DNA of 27,692 bases from CAYFZR01 sp964347835 [NCBI: uncultured archaeon] (GCA_964347835.1 CAYFZR010000003.1:1-27692); one strand, 5' to 3'. Shown: positions 9,646 through 18,228, counted from the first letter of the stretch. Notes: generated by a model from the letters alone, not told the origin. Numbers and translations are program-made.

Positions 9646-10788
9646 TCACCTCAGTTTCTCTACGGACTCTTGGATTAAATCCAAAGCTAAAGATATTTTA
9701 TCGATAGATGTGGCATATGAGATTCTTAAATATCCTTCTCCGTTTTTCCCGAAGGCTATTCCTGGAACGGTAAGGACATTGGTCCCTTCAAATATATAAT
9801 CTGCCAGTACATTAGAGAGCATTCCCAAGCCCCATGTATTTATAAAGACATAAAACGCCCCTTTTGGTTTTATGCAGGAAAATCCATCTATTTCGTTAAT
9901 TTTACTTACTGTTAGGTCCCTTCTCTTAAGAAAATCATCTCTCATTTGATTAACAAAATCCTGCGGACCATTTAATGCTGCTAAAGCCGCCATTTGTGAA
10001 ATAGAAGAAGCACATACACTTGTATATTGATGTATCTTAAGTATCTCTTCCATCAACTCATTACTAGCCGCTAAATACCCTACTCTCCACCCTGTCATGG
10101 CATAAGTTTTTGAAAACGCATTTACGGTTATCGTTCTATCATTTATCCATTTTCCTATGCTATAGTGCTCACCTTCATATAATATCTTCTCATACACCTC
10201 ATCTGACAATACAAAAAAATCATGATCTTCTGCAAGATCTGCTATTGCTTTAAGATTTGCTTTTGGAAGCACAGATCCTGTCGGATTGTTTGGAGAGTTT
10301 ATTATCAGTAACTTGGTCCCTTTGTCAATTTTTTCGGTAAGATCATCAGATGACAAAGAAAATTCATTTTCCTCATAAACAGGCAAGTAAACGGTCTTTC
10401 CTTCTGCAATCTTCACGCAGGCATCGTAAGATACGAAACCGGGATCTGTAATTATCACCTCATCTCCTTTCTCTACCAAAGCGAGAATCGCGCATAGTAA
10501 AGCCTCGCTTGCTCCGCAGGTAACCATTATGTTTTCAGAAATTACATCCAAGTTATTTTCTCTTTTTAGTTTATTTGCGATTGCTTCTCTCAACTCTTCT
10601 ATGCCAAAAGTTGATGTGTAGTGGGTGAAACCAGTATTTAATGCATTTCTCGCTGCCTCGCATATATGCTCTGGAGTAGTAAAATCTGGCTCACCCAGCG
10701 CTAGATTTATCGTATCTTCTTTAATGAGTTCGAACATCTTTCTTATGCCCGAAAGAGAAATCTGCTCAGTCCTTTTAACGAATGTCAT
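9646..10788 (-). CDS. PLP-dependent class I aminotransferase (aspartate aminotransferase family)
   Basis: Fold-type I aminotransferase of 380 residues. Motifs include LALGEPDFTTPEHI, GASEALLCAI, INSPNNPTGSVL (Asn of the PLP pocket), SDEVYE, the PLP lysine in NAFSKTYAMTGWRVGYL (K227), and the carboxylate-binding Arg in GYLRISYA. Substrate cannot be fixed from sequence; aspartate, aromatic and alanine-type enzymes look alike. The ATG at 10786-10788 is preferred over a TTG 18 bases earlier. No Shine-Dalgarno site is clear and TTTATCTATA lies about 25 bases upstream, which suggests a leaderless transcript. It heads the minus-strand run down to 6324. Confidence 0.93.
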   Translation of the reverse strand: MTFVKRTEQISLSGIRKMFELIKEDTINLALGEPDFTTPEHICEAARNALNTGFTHYTSTFGIEELREAIANKLKRENNLDVISENIMVTCGASEALLCAILALVEKGDEVIITDPGFVSYDACVKIAEGKTVYLPVYEENEFSLSSDDLTEKIDKGTKLLIINSPNNPTGSVLPKANLKAIADLAEDHDFFVLSDEVYEKILYEGEHYSIGKWINDRTITVNAFSKTYAMTGWRVGYLAASNELMEEILKIHQYTSVCASSISQMAALAALNGPQDFVNQMRDDFLKRRDLTVSKINEIDGFSCIKPKGAFYVFINTWGLGMLSNVLADYIFEGTNVLTVPGIAFGKNGEGYLRISYATSIDKISLALDLIQESVEKLR

Positions 10789-10879
10789 GGATCTGATATT
10801 TAACAATTTATAGATAAATATATTGCCGGCTTTATCTTTTAGAACTTAATTTTACTTTAGAATCTACTATAATTGATAC

Positions 10880-11656
10880 CTACTTCCCCTTGAACATAGG
10901 ATCCCTTTTTTCAAAAAAAGCCTTAAATCCTTCCTTTTTATCTTCAGACAAAAAGCATTCTAGCATTGCTTCTGATTCAAAGTTTAAACCCTCTTCCAAT
11001 CCAGTCTTCATGGTTTTGTTTACGGTTTCCTTAGACGCTTTTAAGGAAAGGGGCGCATTTTTCGCAATTTTATGGGCAATATCAATTGCAGATTCCATTA
11101 AAACCTCCTGTGGCACGACTTTACTTACTAATCCTACCCTCTCAGCCTCTCCGGCATCCATTAACTCTCCAATGAGAAGCATCTCTTTCGTCTTTGAAGG
11201 ACCCATTATCTTGGCAGGTCTCTGCGTGCCTCCCCAGGCCGGAATTATGCCCAATCTACCTTCTGGAAGGCCAAAACGGGAATTTTCGGATGCTATCCTA
11301 ATATCAGAGGAGCATGCAATTTCCATCCCCCCTCCAATGCAGTATCCATTTATAGCGGCGATCACAGGTTTTGGAAGGTCTTCGATTTTGTTCATAACTT
11401 CCTGACCCCTCTTAGAATAACTCACGTCATCCCAACTCTCCATCCAATGTATATCTGCCCCCGAACAGAAAGCCTTATCTCCTACTCCGGTTATAATCAC
11501 CACCATAATTGAATGGTCGTTTTTAATTATTTCTATTGCATTTTCAATTTCTCTCAAGGTTTCTTCATCTATTGCATTATGAAAATCTGGTCTATTTAAT
11601 TTTATAATTGCTATTCCATCTTCCTTTTCAAAAATAAGTTTTTTAAAACCAACCAT
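10880..11656 (-). CDS. Enoyl-CoA hydratase/isomerase (crotonase) family protein
   Basis: A 258-residue crotonase-fold enzyme acting on acyl-CoA thioesters. The oxyanion-hole segments are AFCSGAD and NGYCIGGGMEIA. Both glutamates used by enoyl-CoA hydratases are present (E112 in GGGMEIA, E132 in GLPEGRLG), so true hydratase activity is plausible, although the family also includes isomerases and others. The C-terminal EGFKAFFEKRDPMFKGK tail is typical. The chosen ATG has GGTGA 5-6 bases upstream; an in-frame TTG 12 bases earlier lies on that site. TTTTTATA at 11689-11696 on the minus strand gives a short leader. No other beta-oxidation gene is in the window. Confidence 0.93.
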   Translation of the reverse strand: MVGFKKLIFEKEDGIAIIKLNRPDFHNAIDEETLREIENAIEIIKNDHSIMVVIITGVGDKAFCSGADIHWMESWDDVSYSKRGQEVMNKIEDLPKPVIAAINGYCIGGGMEIACSSDIRIASENSRFGLPEGRLGIIPAWGGTQRPAKIMGPSKTKEMLLIGELMDAGEAERVGLVSKVVPQEVLMESAIDIAHKIAKNAPLSLKASKETVNKTMKTGLEEGLNFESEAMLECFLSEDKKEGFKAFFEKRDPMFKGK

Positions 11657-11688
11657 GATTTTCACCAATGGTTTTGATGGGTCTCTTG

Positions 11689-11696
11689 TATAAAAA
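11689..11696 (-). promoter_or_regulatory. TATA box for the crotonase gene
   Basis: TTTTTATA on the minus strand, about 36 bases before the crotonase ATG. Predicted initiation near 11666 leaves a short leader. On the other strand, TTTATTTATT at 11719-11728 lies about 23 bases before the DUF354 gene ATG at 11747, consistent with leaderless transcription. Confidence 0.45.
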
Positions 11697-11746
11697 GATT
11701 AGTTCTAAGGGAAAATCTTTTATTTATTCCGATAAAGGTAAATGCT

Positions 11747-12784
11747 ATGAAGATATGGATCGACATCATTTGTCCGCCGGACGTATTCCTATTCAAAAAT
11801 ATATGGAAGTCTCTAAGCAATGAAGGTCACGAAGTATTTATTACAGGGAGAACTTACCAAGAAACTCCTTCTCTGTTAAAATGTGCGAGTATGCCTCACA
11901 CAATTGTAGGTTCTCATGGCGGGAATACATTGGGCGAAAAACTCTCGATAAGACTCGAAAGAACCTTAGAACTTACGAATATGTTTAAAGACGATCCTCC
12001 TGATGTCATCGTGTCAAGACATTCTGCTCCAGCCTCTCAGGTAGGATTTGGACTTGGAAAGCCAGTTGTATATCTTATAGACGATATTCATGCCAAAGCA
12101 CAGAGTAAGCTTGGATTGCCTTTGAGTGATAGAGTCATTGCTCCAAGTGTAACCGATATGGGAGAATTAATATCTTGCGGCGCTGATCCAAAAGGAATCA
12201 GGTTGTTCGATGGGATATTTGAATATGTGTATCTCAAAAAATTTGATCCAAATTCGAAAGTGCTTGATGATTTAGGTTTAGAGAATGAAGATGAGATTGT
12301 TGTCATCAGAACAGAACCGCAATCTTCCTATATGTTATCGAATTCGGTTTTATTTCCTACAATAGATAAATTAATTGATTTAGACAATATAAAACTTGTT
12401 GTGTTACCCAGATATCTAGAACAACGCAGTGTAATAGAAAAGGAGTTTGGAAACAGAGTTATCATGCCCGAAGGAGCTATTGACGCGCCAAGTTTACTTG
12501 CATTTACAAATTTGTTGATAGGGGCTGGAGGAACGATGAACAGAGAGGCGGCTTTACTTGGCACGCCGGTAATAAATTGTTATTCTGGACCTATTCCTGT
12601 CTCAGACGACTTTATAATAAAGAAAGGATTAGCCTTTAAATTATATGACCCAGATGAGATCGTAAAAAAATCGATTGAATTATTAGAGACCAAGAAAGAT
12701 TTCGAAAAACTATCAAAAAAGGTTAAACGGACAATGGAAGATCCTACGGATCTCATTATTTCTTCAATTAAAGACTTCGAATGA
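11747..12784 (+). CDS. DUF354 family protein (GT-B glycosyltransferase-like)
   Basis: A 345-residue protein of the archaeal DUF354 family, related in fold to UDP-GlcNAc 2-epimerases and GT-B glycosyltransferases. Seen here: N-terminal MKIWIDIICPPDVFLFKNI, GHEVFITGRTYQET, a helix-rich middle, the second Rossmann half from EIVVIRTEPQSSYM, and the donor-site-like GAGGTMNREAALLGTPVINC with the Gly-rich loop and Glu typical of nucleotide-sugar binding. No membrane helix is visible. The substrate is unknown; a role in surface glycan synthesis is inference. It appears to be transcribed alone. Confidence 0.88.
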   Translation: MKIWIDIICPPDVFLFKNIWKSLSNEGHEVFITGRTYQETPSLLKCASMPHTIVGSHGGNTLGEKLSIRLERTLELTNMFKDDPPDVIVSRHSAPASQVGFGLGKPVVYLIDDIHAKAQSKLGLPLSDRVIAPSVTDMGELISCGADPKGIRLFDGIFEYVYLKKFDPNSKVLDDLGLENEDEIVVIRTEPQSSYMLSNSVLFPTIDKLIDLDNIKLVVLPRYLEQRSVIEKEFGNRVIMPEGAIDAPSLLAFTNLLIGAGGTMNREAALLGTPVINCYSGPIPVSDDFIIKKGLAFKLYDPDEIVKKSIELLETKKDFEKLSKKVKRTMEDPTDLIISSIKDFE

Positions 12785-12875
12785 GTATTTAAGGGCAGAT
12801 CTAACATAATTGTAAGGGTCTATAACAGATTTGTACCATAAGGACTTTAAAACAAATTTCGCATAAACGTCTTTC

Positions 12876-12885
12876 TTTTTATACA
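12876..12885 (+). promoter_or_regulatory. TATA box for the 52-residue membrane protein
   Basis: TTTTTATACA about 60 bases before the TTG start at 12944; a start about 25 bases downstream gives a leader of roughly 38 bases holding the GGTGG site. The remainder of the stretch 12785-12943 shows nothing else I can support. Confidence 0.45.
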
Positions 12886-12943
12886 TTTTTGTCGATGAAA
12901 ATTGTTTATTCATGTAAGATTCCTTATTAGACAGGTGGCAACT

Positions 12944-13102
12944 TTGAAATGGGATTACGAAGTGGATGCTTATGGGAGGCCAATCATCAAAGATGCTTCT
13001 ATTGGGACTAAATTTTTTGCATATACTCTCTTTTTCTTGTTTATAGGCGTTCTTGCCTCTGCTTTCTTTGTTACTTTGAAGTATCTCATAAGTAACGTCT
13101 AA
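12944..13102 (+). CDS. Small single-pass membrane protein, 52 residues
   Basis: The start is TTG with GGTGG at 12934-12938, 5 bases upstream; an upstream in-frame TTG at 12902 has no such site. The protein begins MKWDYEVDAYGRPIIKD, then has one membrane helix (about residues 24-46, FFAYTLFFLFIGVLASAFFV). A charged N-terminus ahead of one helix suggests a tail-anchored-like or N-in protein. I do not recognise the family. The TATA box and ribosome site give good evidence that it is a real gene. It ends 36 bases before the convergent ligase stop. Confidence 0.65.
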   Translation: MKWDYEVDAYGRPIIKDASIGTKFFAYTLFFLFIGVLASAFFVTLKYLISNV

Positions 13103-13138
13103 ACCACCCCTATCCTAGAGGAGGCGCATTGAACTTTA

Positions 13139-14797
13139 TTATGTGCGCTTCCTCAGGATTTTGTACATATCTTTCACTCTTTTTAAACTATCAACATCGT
13201 ATATTGAAAGATCCTCTCTTATTCTTCTAATTCTGGGGAATCTTAATGTATAACCGCATGCATATTTTTTGCTAATTTGAATCTCGCTGAATGCTACCTC
13301 CAATATAATTTCAGGTACTACCTGAACTATTCTACCTTTCTCTGAGATGATTATTTCTTTTAGCCTCCCGGTTATGTACTCTAGTTCTTGATCGGTTAAT
13401 CCTGAAGACACTTTTGCGAGAGGTATAAATTCATCGTTAAGGCATGCCATGAAGAATCTACTCAAATATTTGCTTTTTCTTCCCTCACCGTACTCTGCTC
13501 CAACTACTACTAAATCTAATGTATCTAAAGCCTCTTTTATTTTTAGCATTTTTTTACCCCTTATTCCAGGAGAATAACTAGCACTGAGATTTTTTGCCAT
13601 TAAACCCTCATATCCACGCTTTACTGCATTCTCAAAAAATTTTCTAATCTTACTCATGTCATCAGTTACGATTTGATGGGAAAGTTTTATATGATCTGAT
13701 TCGTTAATTATATTCTCCAGCAACTTTCTCCTTGAAAAAAAGGGTTTTCTTACTTGAGAATCAGCATAATATGGGCTTTTGTAGTACAGCAAATCAAAAG
13801 CATAGAATGTGATAGGAATCTCTTTCAGTTTCTCTTCGACACCATATTTTCGTCTCAATCTATGGAGAAGTTCTTGAAAAGGCAACTTCTCTTTTCCTTT
13901 TTCTGGTATAATTTCTCCCTCGATAATGTATTCTTTACCCTCAATTTTTTCGAATGCTTCTGAAACAATTTCAGGAAATGCATGTGTTACATCTTCTAAT
14001 CTTCTTGAAAAGATTTTTATCTTATCGTAACTTCTGTGCAACTGGATTCTGGCCCCGTCGTACTTGTATTCAAAGGCGAATTTACCTTTCAATTCATCCA
14101 ACGATGCATTCACTGCCATCATAGGTTTAATAGGTCTCAATGGTTTTGGTTTTATTTTTTCTAAGCCTTCGTTACCTTCGCGCTTAGCTATTAAGGCGAT
14201 CTCACCTAAATCGCAAACTATCTGGTTTGATCTCCTTATTAACTCTGTTTTTACATTGAAGGCCTTTGAAATTGATTCTTCCATCAAACCAACATTGAAT
14301 CCTATGTACATAGAAAATAAAATCGTTCTAATGACATACTTTGCTTCTCTTGGAGTTAAATTCCCAAAAATATCAAAGAGTGTTCTCTCTTTCTTTTTCA
14401 TAGAATCTGCTCCGTGATACTCTGACAATTTTATAAGTTTTTGGTGTATCTCGCTTAAAGAAAGAGATTCAGATTCCCTGAGAGTGGTTTGAGATCTTTT
14501 ATCCAGTAGCGTTTCAATTGCTCCGCCTAAGTCTCCAGTCTTTTTGTGGGCTTCCACAATATCTTCTCTCTTTAATCCAGCTAGAACAGTTAAAACTTTT
14601 CTTATTGTTTGTGAAGAAACGCCTGTTTCCCTTGGATCTCTCTCAGGAAATATTTTCCCCAAAGTAAGTAAAACAACAGATGGAATTTCCTCGTCTTCCA
14701 AATTTTTTAATAGATTGCTTACTATTTTCACTTTTTCTAATCTCTTGCTTGTATCTTTCACTTTCTCGAAGATGTCTGCGAGATCTGAATAGAGCAT
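13139..14797 (-). CDS. lig: ATP-dependent DNA ligase
   Basis: Replicative and repair ligase of the archaeal/eukaryotic type, 552 residues. The N-terminal DNA-binding domain (1-215) contains FDIFGNLTPREAKYVIRTIL. The adenylation domain has motif I KYDGARIQLH with the nucleophile lysine K245, motif III-like TFYAFDLLY, motif IV EGLMAKNLSASY and motif V KMLKIKE. The OB-fold domain follows (LDLVVVGAEYGEGRKSKYL, ending LRFPRIRRIREDL). The protein is complete. It diverges from the AOR-family gene with about 48 bases between starts and converges on the small membrane protein gene. Confidence 0.97.
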   Translation of the reverse strand: MLYSDLADIFEKVKDTSKRLEKVKIVSNLLKNLEDEEIPSVVLLTLGKIFPERDPRETGVSSQTIRKVLTVLAGLKREDIVEAHKKTGDLGGAIETLLDKRSQTTLRESESLSLSEIHQKLIKLSEYHGADSMKKKERTLFDIFGNLTPREAKYVIRTILFSMYIGFNVGLMEESISKAFNVKTELIRRSNQIVCDLGEIALIAKREGNEGLEKIKPKPLRPIKPMMAVNASLDELKGKFAFEYKYDGARIQLHRSYDKIKIFSRRLEDVTHAFPEIVSEAFEKIEGKEYIIEGEIIPEKGKEKLPFQELLHRLRRKYGVEEKLKEIPITFYAFDLLYYKSPYYADSQVRKPFFSRRKLLENIINESDHIKLSHQIVTDDMSKIRKFFENAVKRGYEGLMAKNLSASYSPGIRGKKMLKIKEALDTLDLVVVGAEYGEGRKSKYLSRFFMACLNDEFIPLAKVSSGLTDQELEYITGRLKEIIISEKGRIVQVVPEIILEVAFSEIQISKKYACGYTLRFPRIRRIREDLSIYDVDSLKRVKDMYKILRKRT

Positions 14798-14845
14798 AAT
14801 AATACTTAAGAATAAATCAATAAATGTTTGACGAGGAATAATAAC

Positions 14846-16462
14846 ATGGAACCAAAGGGGTACTCAAAAAAGATCATTAGAATAGATTTGACGGAAAAAA
14901 CTGTGAAAGTTCAAGAAATTGATAAGGAGACCGCATACAATTACATAGGCGGAAATGGTTTTGGCGTAAAGATATTATATGAAGAATTAACGCCAAAAAT
15001 AGATCCTCTTTCTCCTGAAAATTTGATTTTGATATTCACAGGACCCGCTAATGGAACAAAAATTCCGATGGCAAGCAAGTACTTATTAGCATCCAAGTCT
15101 CCACTGACAAATACATTCTTCGATTCATACTCTGGAGGTGACTTCGGTCCTGAGTTGAAGAGTGCAGGTTATGATGGAATTGTGATAAAGGGTAGGTCAA
15201 AAGAGCCGAAGAGCATAGTAATAGAAGACGATGATATAGAAATATTATCTACAGATTACTGGGGTATGGATTCGTATGAAACTCAAGATGCGATTAAAAA
15301 AGACTTCGGAGATTTTAAGAGCGTCTGTATCGGTATAGCAGGAGAAAACCTTGTAAAATACGCTAACGTCGTATCAAAAAATAGATTTTTTGGAAGAGGA
15401 GGGTTAGGATCGGTTTTTGGTTCTAAAAACCTGAAAGCTATCGTAGTAAAAGGTAATAAGGAAGTGAACGTAGCCGATATAGATGAAATATCGAATATTA
15501 TTGAAGATTTCAAGGAAAAAAGCAAAGGTATGGAAGGATTAAAAAAATACGGAACTCCAATGCTGGTAGAGTATCTTAATGAGAGAAATTTACTTCCAAC
15601 TAATAACTGGAAGGAATTAAGCCTCGAAGGTTTCGAGGAAATCTCTGGAGAGGAATTCAACAAATTAAAAATAAGAGTTAGATCCTGTCCAATGTGTCCT
15701 ATTGCGTGTGGAAAAACAGTAAAAATTGATAATATAATTTGTGACGGTCCAGAATATGAAACAATATACGCCTTTGGTTCTTTGTTGAATAATATATCCA
15801 AAAAATCAATCTTAAATGCCAATCATTTGTGCAATATATACGGAATCGATACAATATCTTGCGGCGTTACCATAGCCTGTTACTATGAATTATCTGGAAG
15901 AGACGAACCTCTAGAAGAGTTGGTCTCAAAAATTGCGTTAAGAGAAGGCATCGGCAATCTTCTTGCAGAAGGTTCCAAGATTTTCTCAGAAAAGAAAAAA
16001 TGCGTAGATTATGCGATGCATGTCGGAGGTCTAGAGTTACCTGGTCACTCTCCGACTCTTTTAAGCGTGGCACTGGGATACCTTACATCTGTAAGAGGAT
16101 CGAGTCATCATGATTTCAGACCCACAGTAGAATACGTTGGGTTGGTAAAAGAAGTTTCTCCCGAAGAAATTGTCTCCGCGGTAAAAAGATCTCAATATAC
16201 AGGCGCGATTAGGGACTCCATAATTATATGTTCTTTCGCAGAAAGGGCGTACGGACACTTCATAGGAGATATGCACGCGCGAATATTAAACGCTGTAACA
16301 GGCTTTTCCTATGACGTAATTGGCTTAGAAGAAATTGGAAAGAAAATATACAATCTAGAAACATCTTTTAACGAAAGAGAAAGCTTAAAAGAAAAAAATA
16401 TTCCAAATAGAATAGATATAGACACGGAACTGTTAAAAGAATTATTAAAATATTACGATTAA
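14846..16462 (+). CDS. Tungsten-dependent aldehyde:ferredoxin oxidoreductase (AOR) family protein, short form
   Basis: Tungstopterin and [4Fe-4S] enzyme family oxidising aldehydes with ferredoxin. The 538-residue protein begins KIIRIDLTEKTVKV with GGNGFGVKILY. It also has FTGPANGTKIPMASKY, SGGDFGPELKSAGYDGIVIKG and GRGGLGSVFGSKNLKAIVVKG. The cluster ligands are C281, C284 and C288 (CPMCPIAC) and C462 (IICSF), all four present. It is about 60-70 residues shorter than typical AOR; part of the gap falls after GVTIACYYELSG (about 343-355), where the usual segment with a WGD-type motif is missing. ATG 14846 with GAGG upstream is preferred over an in-frame TTG at 14828. Substrate is unknown. aSelBL follows after 43 bases. 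Confidence 0.9.
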   Translation: MEPKGYSKKIIRIDLTEKTVKVQEIDKETAYNYIGGNGFGVKILYEELTPKIDPLSPENLILIFTGPANGTKIPMASKYLLASKSPLTNTFFDSYSGGDFGPELKSAGYDGIVIKGRSKEPKSIVIEDDDIEILSTDYWGMDSYETQDAIKKDFGDFKSVCIGIAGENLVKYANVVSKNRFFGRGGLGSVFGSKNLKAIVVKGNKEVNVADIDEISNIIEDFKEKSKGMEGLKKYGTPMLVEYLNERNLLPTNNWKELSLEGFEEISGEEFNKLKIRVRSCPMCPIACGKTVKIDNIICDGPEYETIYAFGSLLNNISKKSILNANHLCNIYGIDTISCGVTIACYYELSGRDEPLEELVSKIALREGIGNLLAEGSKIFSEKKKCVDYAMHVGGLELPGHSPTLLSVALGYLTSVRGSSHHDFRPTVEYVGLVKEVSPEEIVSAVKRSQYTGAIRDSIIICSFAERAYGHFIGDMHARILNAVTGFSYDVIGLEEIGKKIYNLETSFNERESLKEKNIPNRIDIDTELLKELLKYYD

Positions 16463-16505
16463 GTCAACTCATAAGATTTATCAGTTCAGAGGTCGAGTTT
16501 AACTT

Positions 16506-17540
16506 ATGTCCATACTCCACGTTGGAATTTTTGGTAGTTACAATCACGGAAAGACAACAATCGCAAAAAAAATATCTGAAAGAGAAGGCACAGCAACAGA
16601 TATAGCATTTTATAGTTTTAGACTGGGTGAAAGGATCGTTGAACTCGTAGATGTTCCAGGAGATCCTGAAAAGGTTCAGCCAGCCCTTCAAGTAGCTAGC
16701 ATAATTGATGCAGGGATTCTTGTTGTATCCGCGGTGGATGGTTTGACAGCAATGACGGGAGAGCATATATTGGTCTTAGATTCTCTAAATATTGATCGTG
16801 GTGTCATAGCCCTAACTAAGGTAGATCTCTGCGACTCCTCCACCCTTAAAAAATTAGAAAAAGGGATCGAAGATTTGATTAAAGGCACTTCCTTAGAGAA
16901 ATTTCCCATGATAGAAACATCCACCGTAATAGATACAGGATTCGATGACATAAAAAACGAATTATTGAAGATAGAAACGCCCGAAAGAAAAGATGGTCCC
17001 TTTAAAATGCCAGTCGACCATGCTTTTGAAGTAAAGACAAATACAGTTGCCACTGGAACAATAAAACGTGGCAAAGTAAGCGTCCATGATACCGTTCAGG
17101 CTTTACCGTTAGGTAAAGATGTATTTATTAGGTCGATCCAATCATACGGATCTGAATTGGATGAAACAAAGGCAGGAGATAGAGTCGGAATAGGGTTTAA
17201 GGACATAACCCCCTGGGAAATTCCAAGAGGAACAGTCTTCTGTGAGCCGGAATCATTGAAGAAGTCTCAAGGAATAAATTGCAATTTAAAGGTCTTTGAT
17301 TTCTACAAAGAAGATATAGAAGATGGTCAGAGACTTCATCTCTCTGCAGGGCTTCAATTCATTCCCGTTATCGTAAAATTAGATAAGGAGATTAAGCCTG
17401 GTAAAGAAGCAGAGCTTGAATTGCAAGCGGAAAAACCTGTTGTAACGGAGATAAATGAGCCAATATTTCTAACGAGACCTGAACTCCCCTATGGTCAACT
17501 CAGGATCTGTGGTTTTGGTAAGGTTATATACGTAGAGTAA
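16506..17540 (+). CDS. SelB-like translational GTPase with a degenerate active site (aSelBL type)
   Basis: A 344-residue EF-Tu/SelB-type factor: G domain (1-165), then two beta-barrel domains (VDHAFEVKTNTVATGTIKRG to the end). The P-loop is GSYNHGKT (10-17). The switch I RGITID element is absent; strand TDIAFYSF follows the first helix after a very short loop. G3 is DVPGD (49-53), so the catalytic histidine of DxPGH is Asp. G4 is TKVD (104-107) instead of NKxD. These are the features of the archaeal SelB-like aSelBL family, thought not to hydrolyse GTP normally; its function is unknown. I see no SECIS or selenoprotein nearby. A TATA-like ATAAGATTTA lies at 16471-16480, so it may have its own nearly leaderless transcript. 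Confidence 0.88.
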   Translation: MSILHVGIFGSYNHGKTTIAKKISEREGTATDIAFYSFRLGERIVELVDVPGDPEKVQPALQVASIIDAGILVVSAVDGLTAMTGEHILVLDSLNIDRGVIALTKVDLCDSSTLKKLEKGIEDLIKGTSLEKFPMIETSTVIDTGFDDIKNELLKIETPERKDGPFKMPVDHAFEVKTNTVATGTIKRGKVSVHDTVQALPLGKDVFIRSIQSYGSELDETKAGDRVGIGFKDITPWEIPRGTVFCEPESLKKSQGINCNLKVFDFYKEDIEDGQRLHLSAGLQFIPVIVKLDKEIKPGKEAELELQAEKPVVTEINEPIFLTRPELPYGQLRICGFGKVIYVE

Positions 17541-17549
17541 ATTGATCAA

Positions 17550-18152
17550 TTATTTTGACAGTTTTCTCCAGATGACCACCAATAATAGAGCAAATACGGC
17601 GCCGAAAACAAACCATATAAATAAATTAGGCTCAATAGGCTCTGCTATCATAGCTTTTTCTTCCATTAATGGCACTGCTTCTTTTGCAACTCTCTCTGCT
17701 ACCCCAAAAGTGGGTTCTTGTACAAATGCTCCATAGAGGAAGTGATAATAAAGTTTCTGAAATATAAAGCCTGAAAAAGTTGCTGCCAGTAAAAAGTAAA
17801 CCGCAAAGAGAGCTTGTTTAAGAAGAATTCTCGTTTTTTCTTCTTCTACGGGTGTGATAACAATGAATTTATTCGTGGGTTCGTAAACCTTTATTTCTCT
17901 GCCTTTTTTGCTGTACCTTATATCTCTAACCTTTATCAAACCGCTTTCCAACAGTTTTTCTATGTTGTAATGCAAGGTAGGTAGTGCGATCTCGAGTTTC
18001 TCGGAGATCTCTTTTGAGGACAATGCCTCTTCGCACAATAATTCTAATACCTTTCTAGACGTAACGTTAGCGAGGGTCTGAGAGATCTTCTTTGCATTGG
18101 CATCGGTCAATGGTAATATTACAAGTCTCTCCTCGGGTTTCTCCTCGTACAT
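17550..18152 (-). CDS. Membrane-anchored ArsR-like winged-helix regulator
   Basis: A 200-residue protein. Residues 20-95 form an ArsR-type winged helix (VTSRKVLELLCEEALSSKEI, then LPTLHYNIEKLLESGLI and a wing KGREIKVYEP). Two membrane helices follow (112-131 and about 174-194). They enclose a roughly 40-residue segment that would face outside, with no cysteines. The arrangement suggests a one-component membrane sensor that binds DNA while anchored. It diverges from the UPF0182 gene, which makes that gene and itself the natural candidates for control. Its 3' end is 10 bases from the end of the convergent aSelBL gene. A clear TATA box lies at 18182-18189. Ligand unknown. Confidence 0.85.
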   Translation of the reverse strand: MYEEKPEERLVILPLTDANAKKISQTLANVTSRKVLELLCEEALSSKEISEKLEIALPTLHYNIEKLLESGLIKVRDIRYSKKGREIKVYEPTNKFIVITPVEEEKTRILLKQALFAVYFLLAATFSGFIFQKLYYHFLYGAFVQEPTFGVAERVAKEAVPLMEEKAMIAEPIEPNLFIWFVFGAVFALLLVVIWRKLSK

Positions 18153-18181
18153 AAAAATCTAACTTAAATGTGACAGCGTGA

Positions 18182-18189
18182 TTTTATAA
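18182..18189 (-). promoter_or_regulatory. TATA box for the membrane-anchored regulator
   Basis: TTATAAAA on the minus strand, about 34 bases before the ATG at 18150-18152. Predicted initiation near 18160 gives a leader of only a few bases. Confidence 0.6.
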
Positions 18190-18218
18190 GATTTGTCATT
18201 ACTTCAAATTTTTTTGAA

Positions 18219-18228
18219 TATATAAAAT
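18219..18228 (+). promoter_or_regulatory. TATA box upstream of the UPF0182 leader hairpin
   Basis: TATATAAAAT with a T-rich run just upstream. Its centre (about 18223) predicts transcription starting at about 18247-18251, exactly where the inverted repeat 18247-18285 begins. A weaker TATA-like stretch lies at 18232-18239 and another (TTGTATAATAATT) at about 18304-18316, nearer the UPF0182 ATG. Confidence 0.55.

Noticed and set aside
10890-11405. 171-residue plus-strand open frame
   Set aside because: Shadow of the crotonase gene on the other strand.
13124-13148. GCGCA / TGCGC inverted repeat between the small membrane gene and ligase
   Set aside because: Only 5 bp with a 15-base loop and partly inside the ligase coding end; expected by chance.
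15283-15822. 179-residue minus-strand open frame inside the AOR-family gene
   Set aside because: Antisense to a well-conserved oxidoreductase; no domain, no ribosome site.
16463-17549. Possible selenocysteine system around the SelB-like gene
   Set aside because: No SECIS-like hairpin, tRNA-Sec or in-frame TGA gene seen nearby; the GTPase itself carries aSelBL-type defects.
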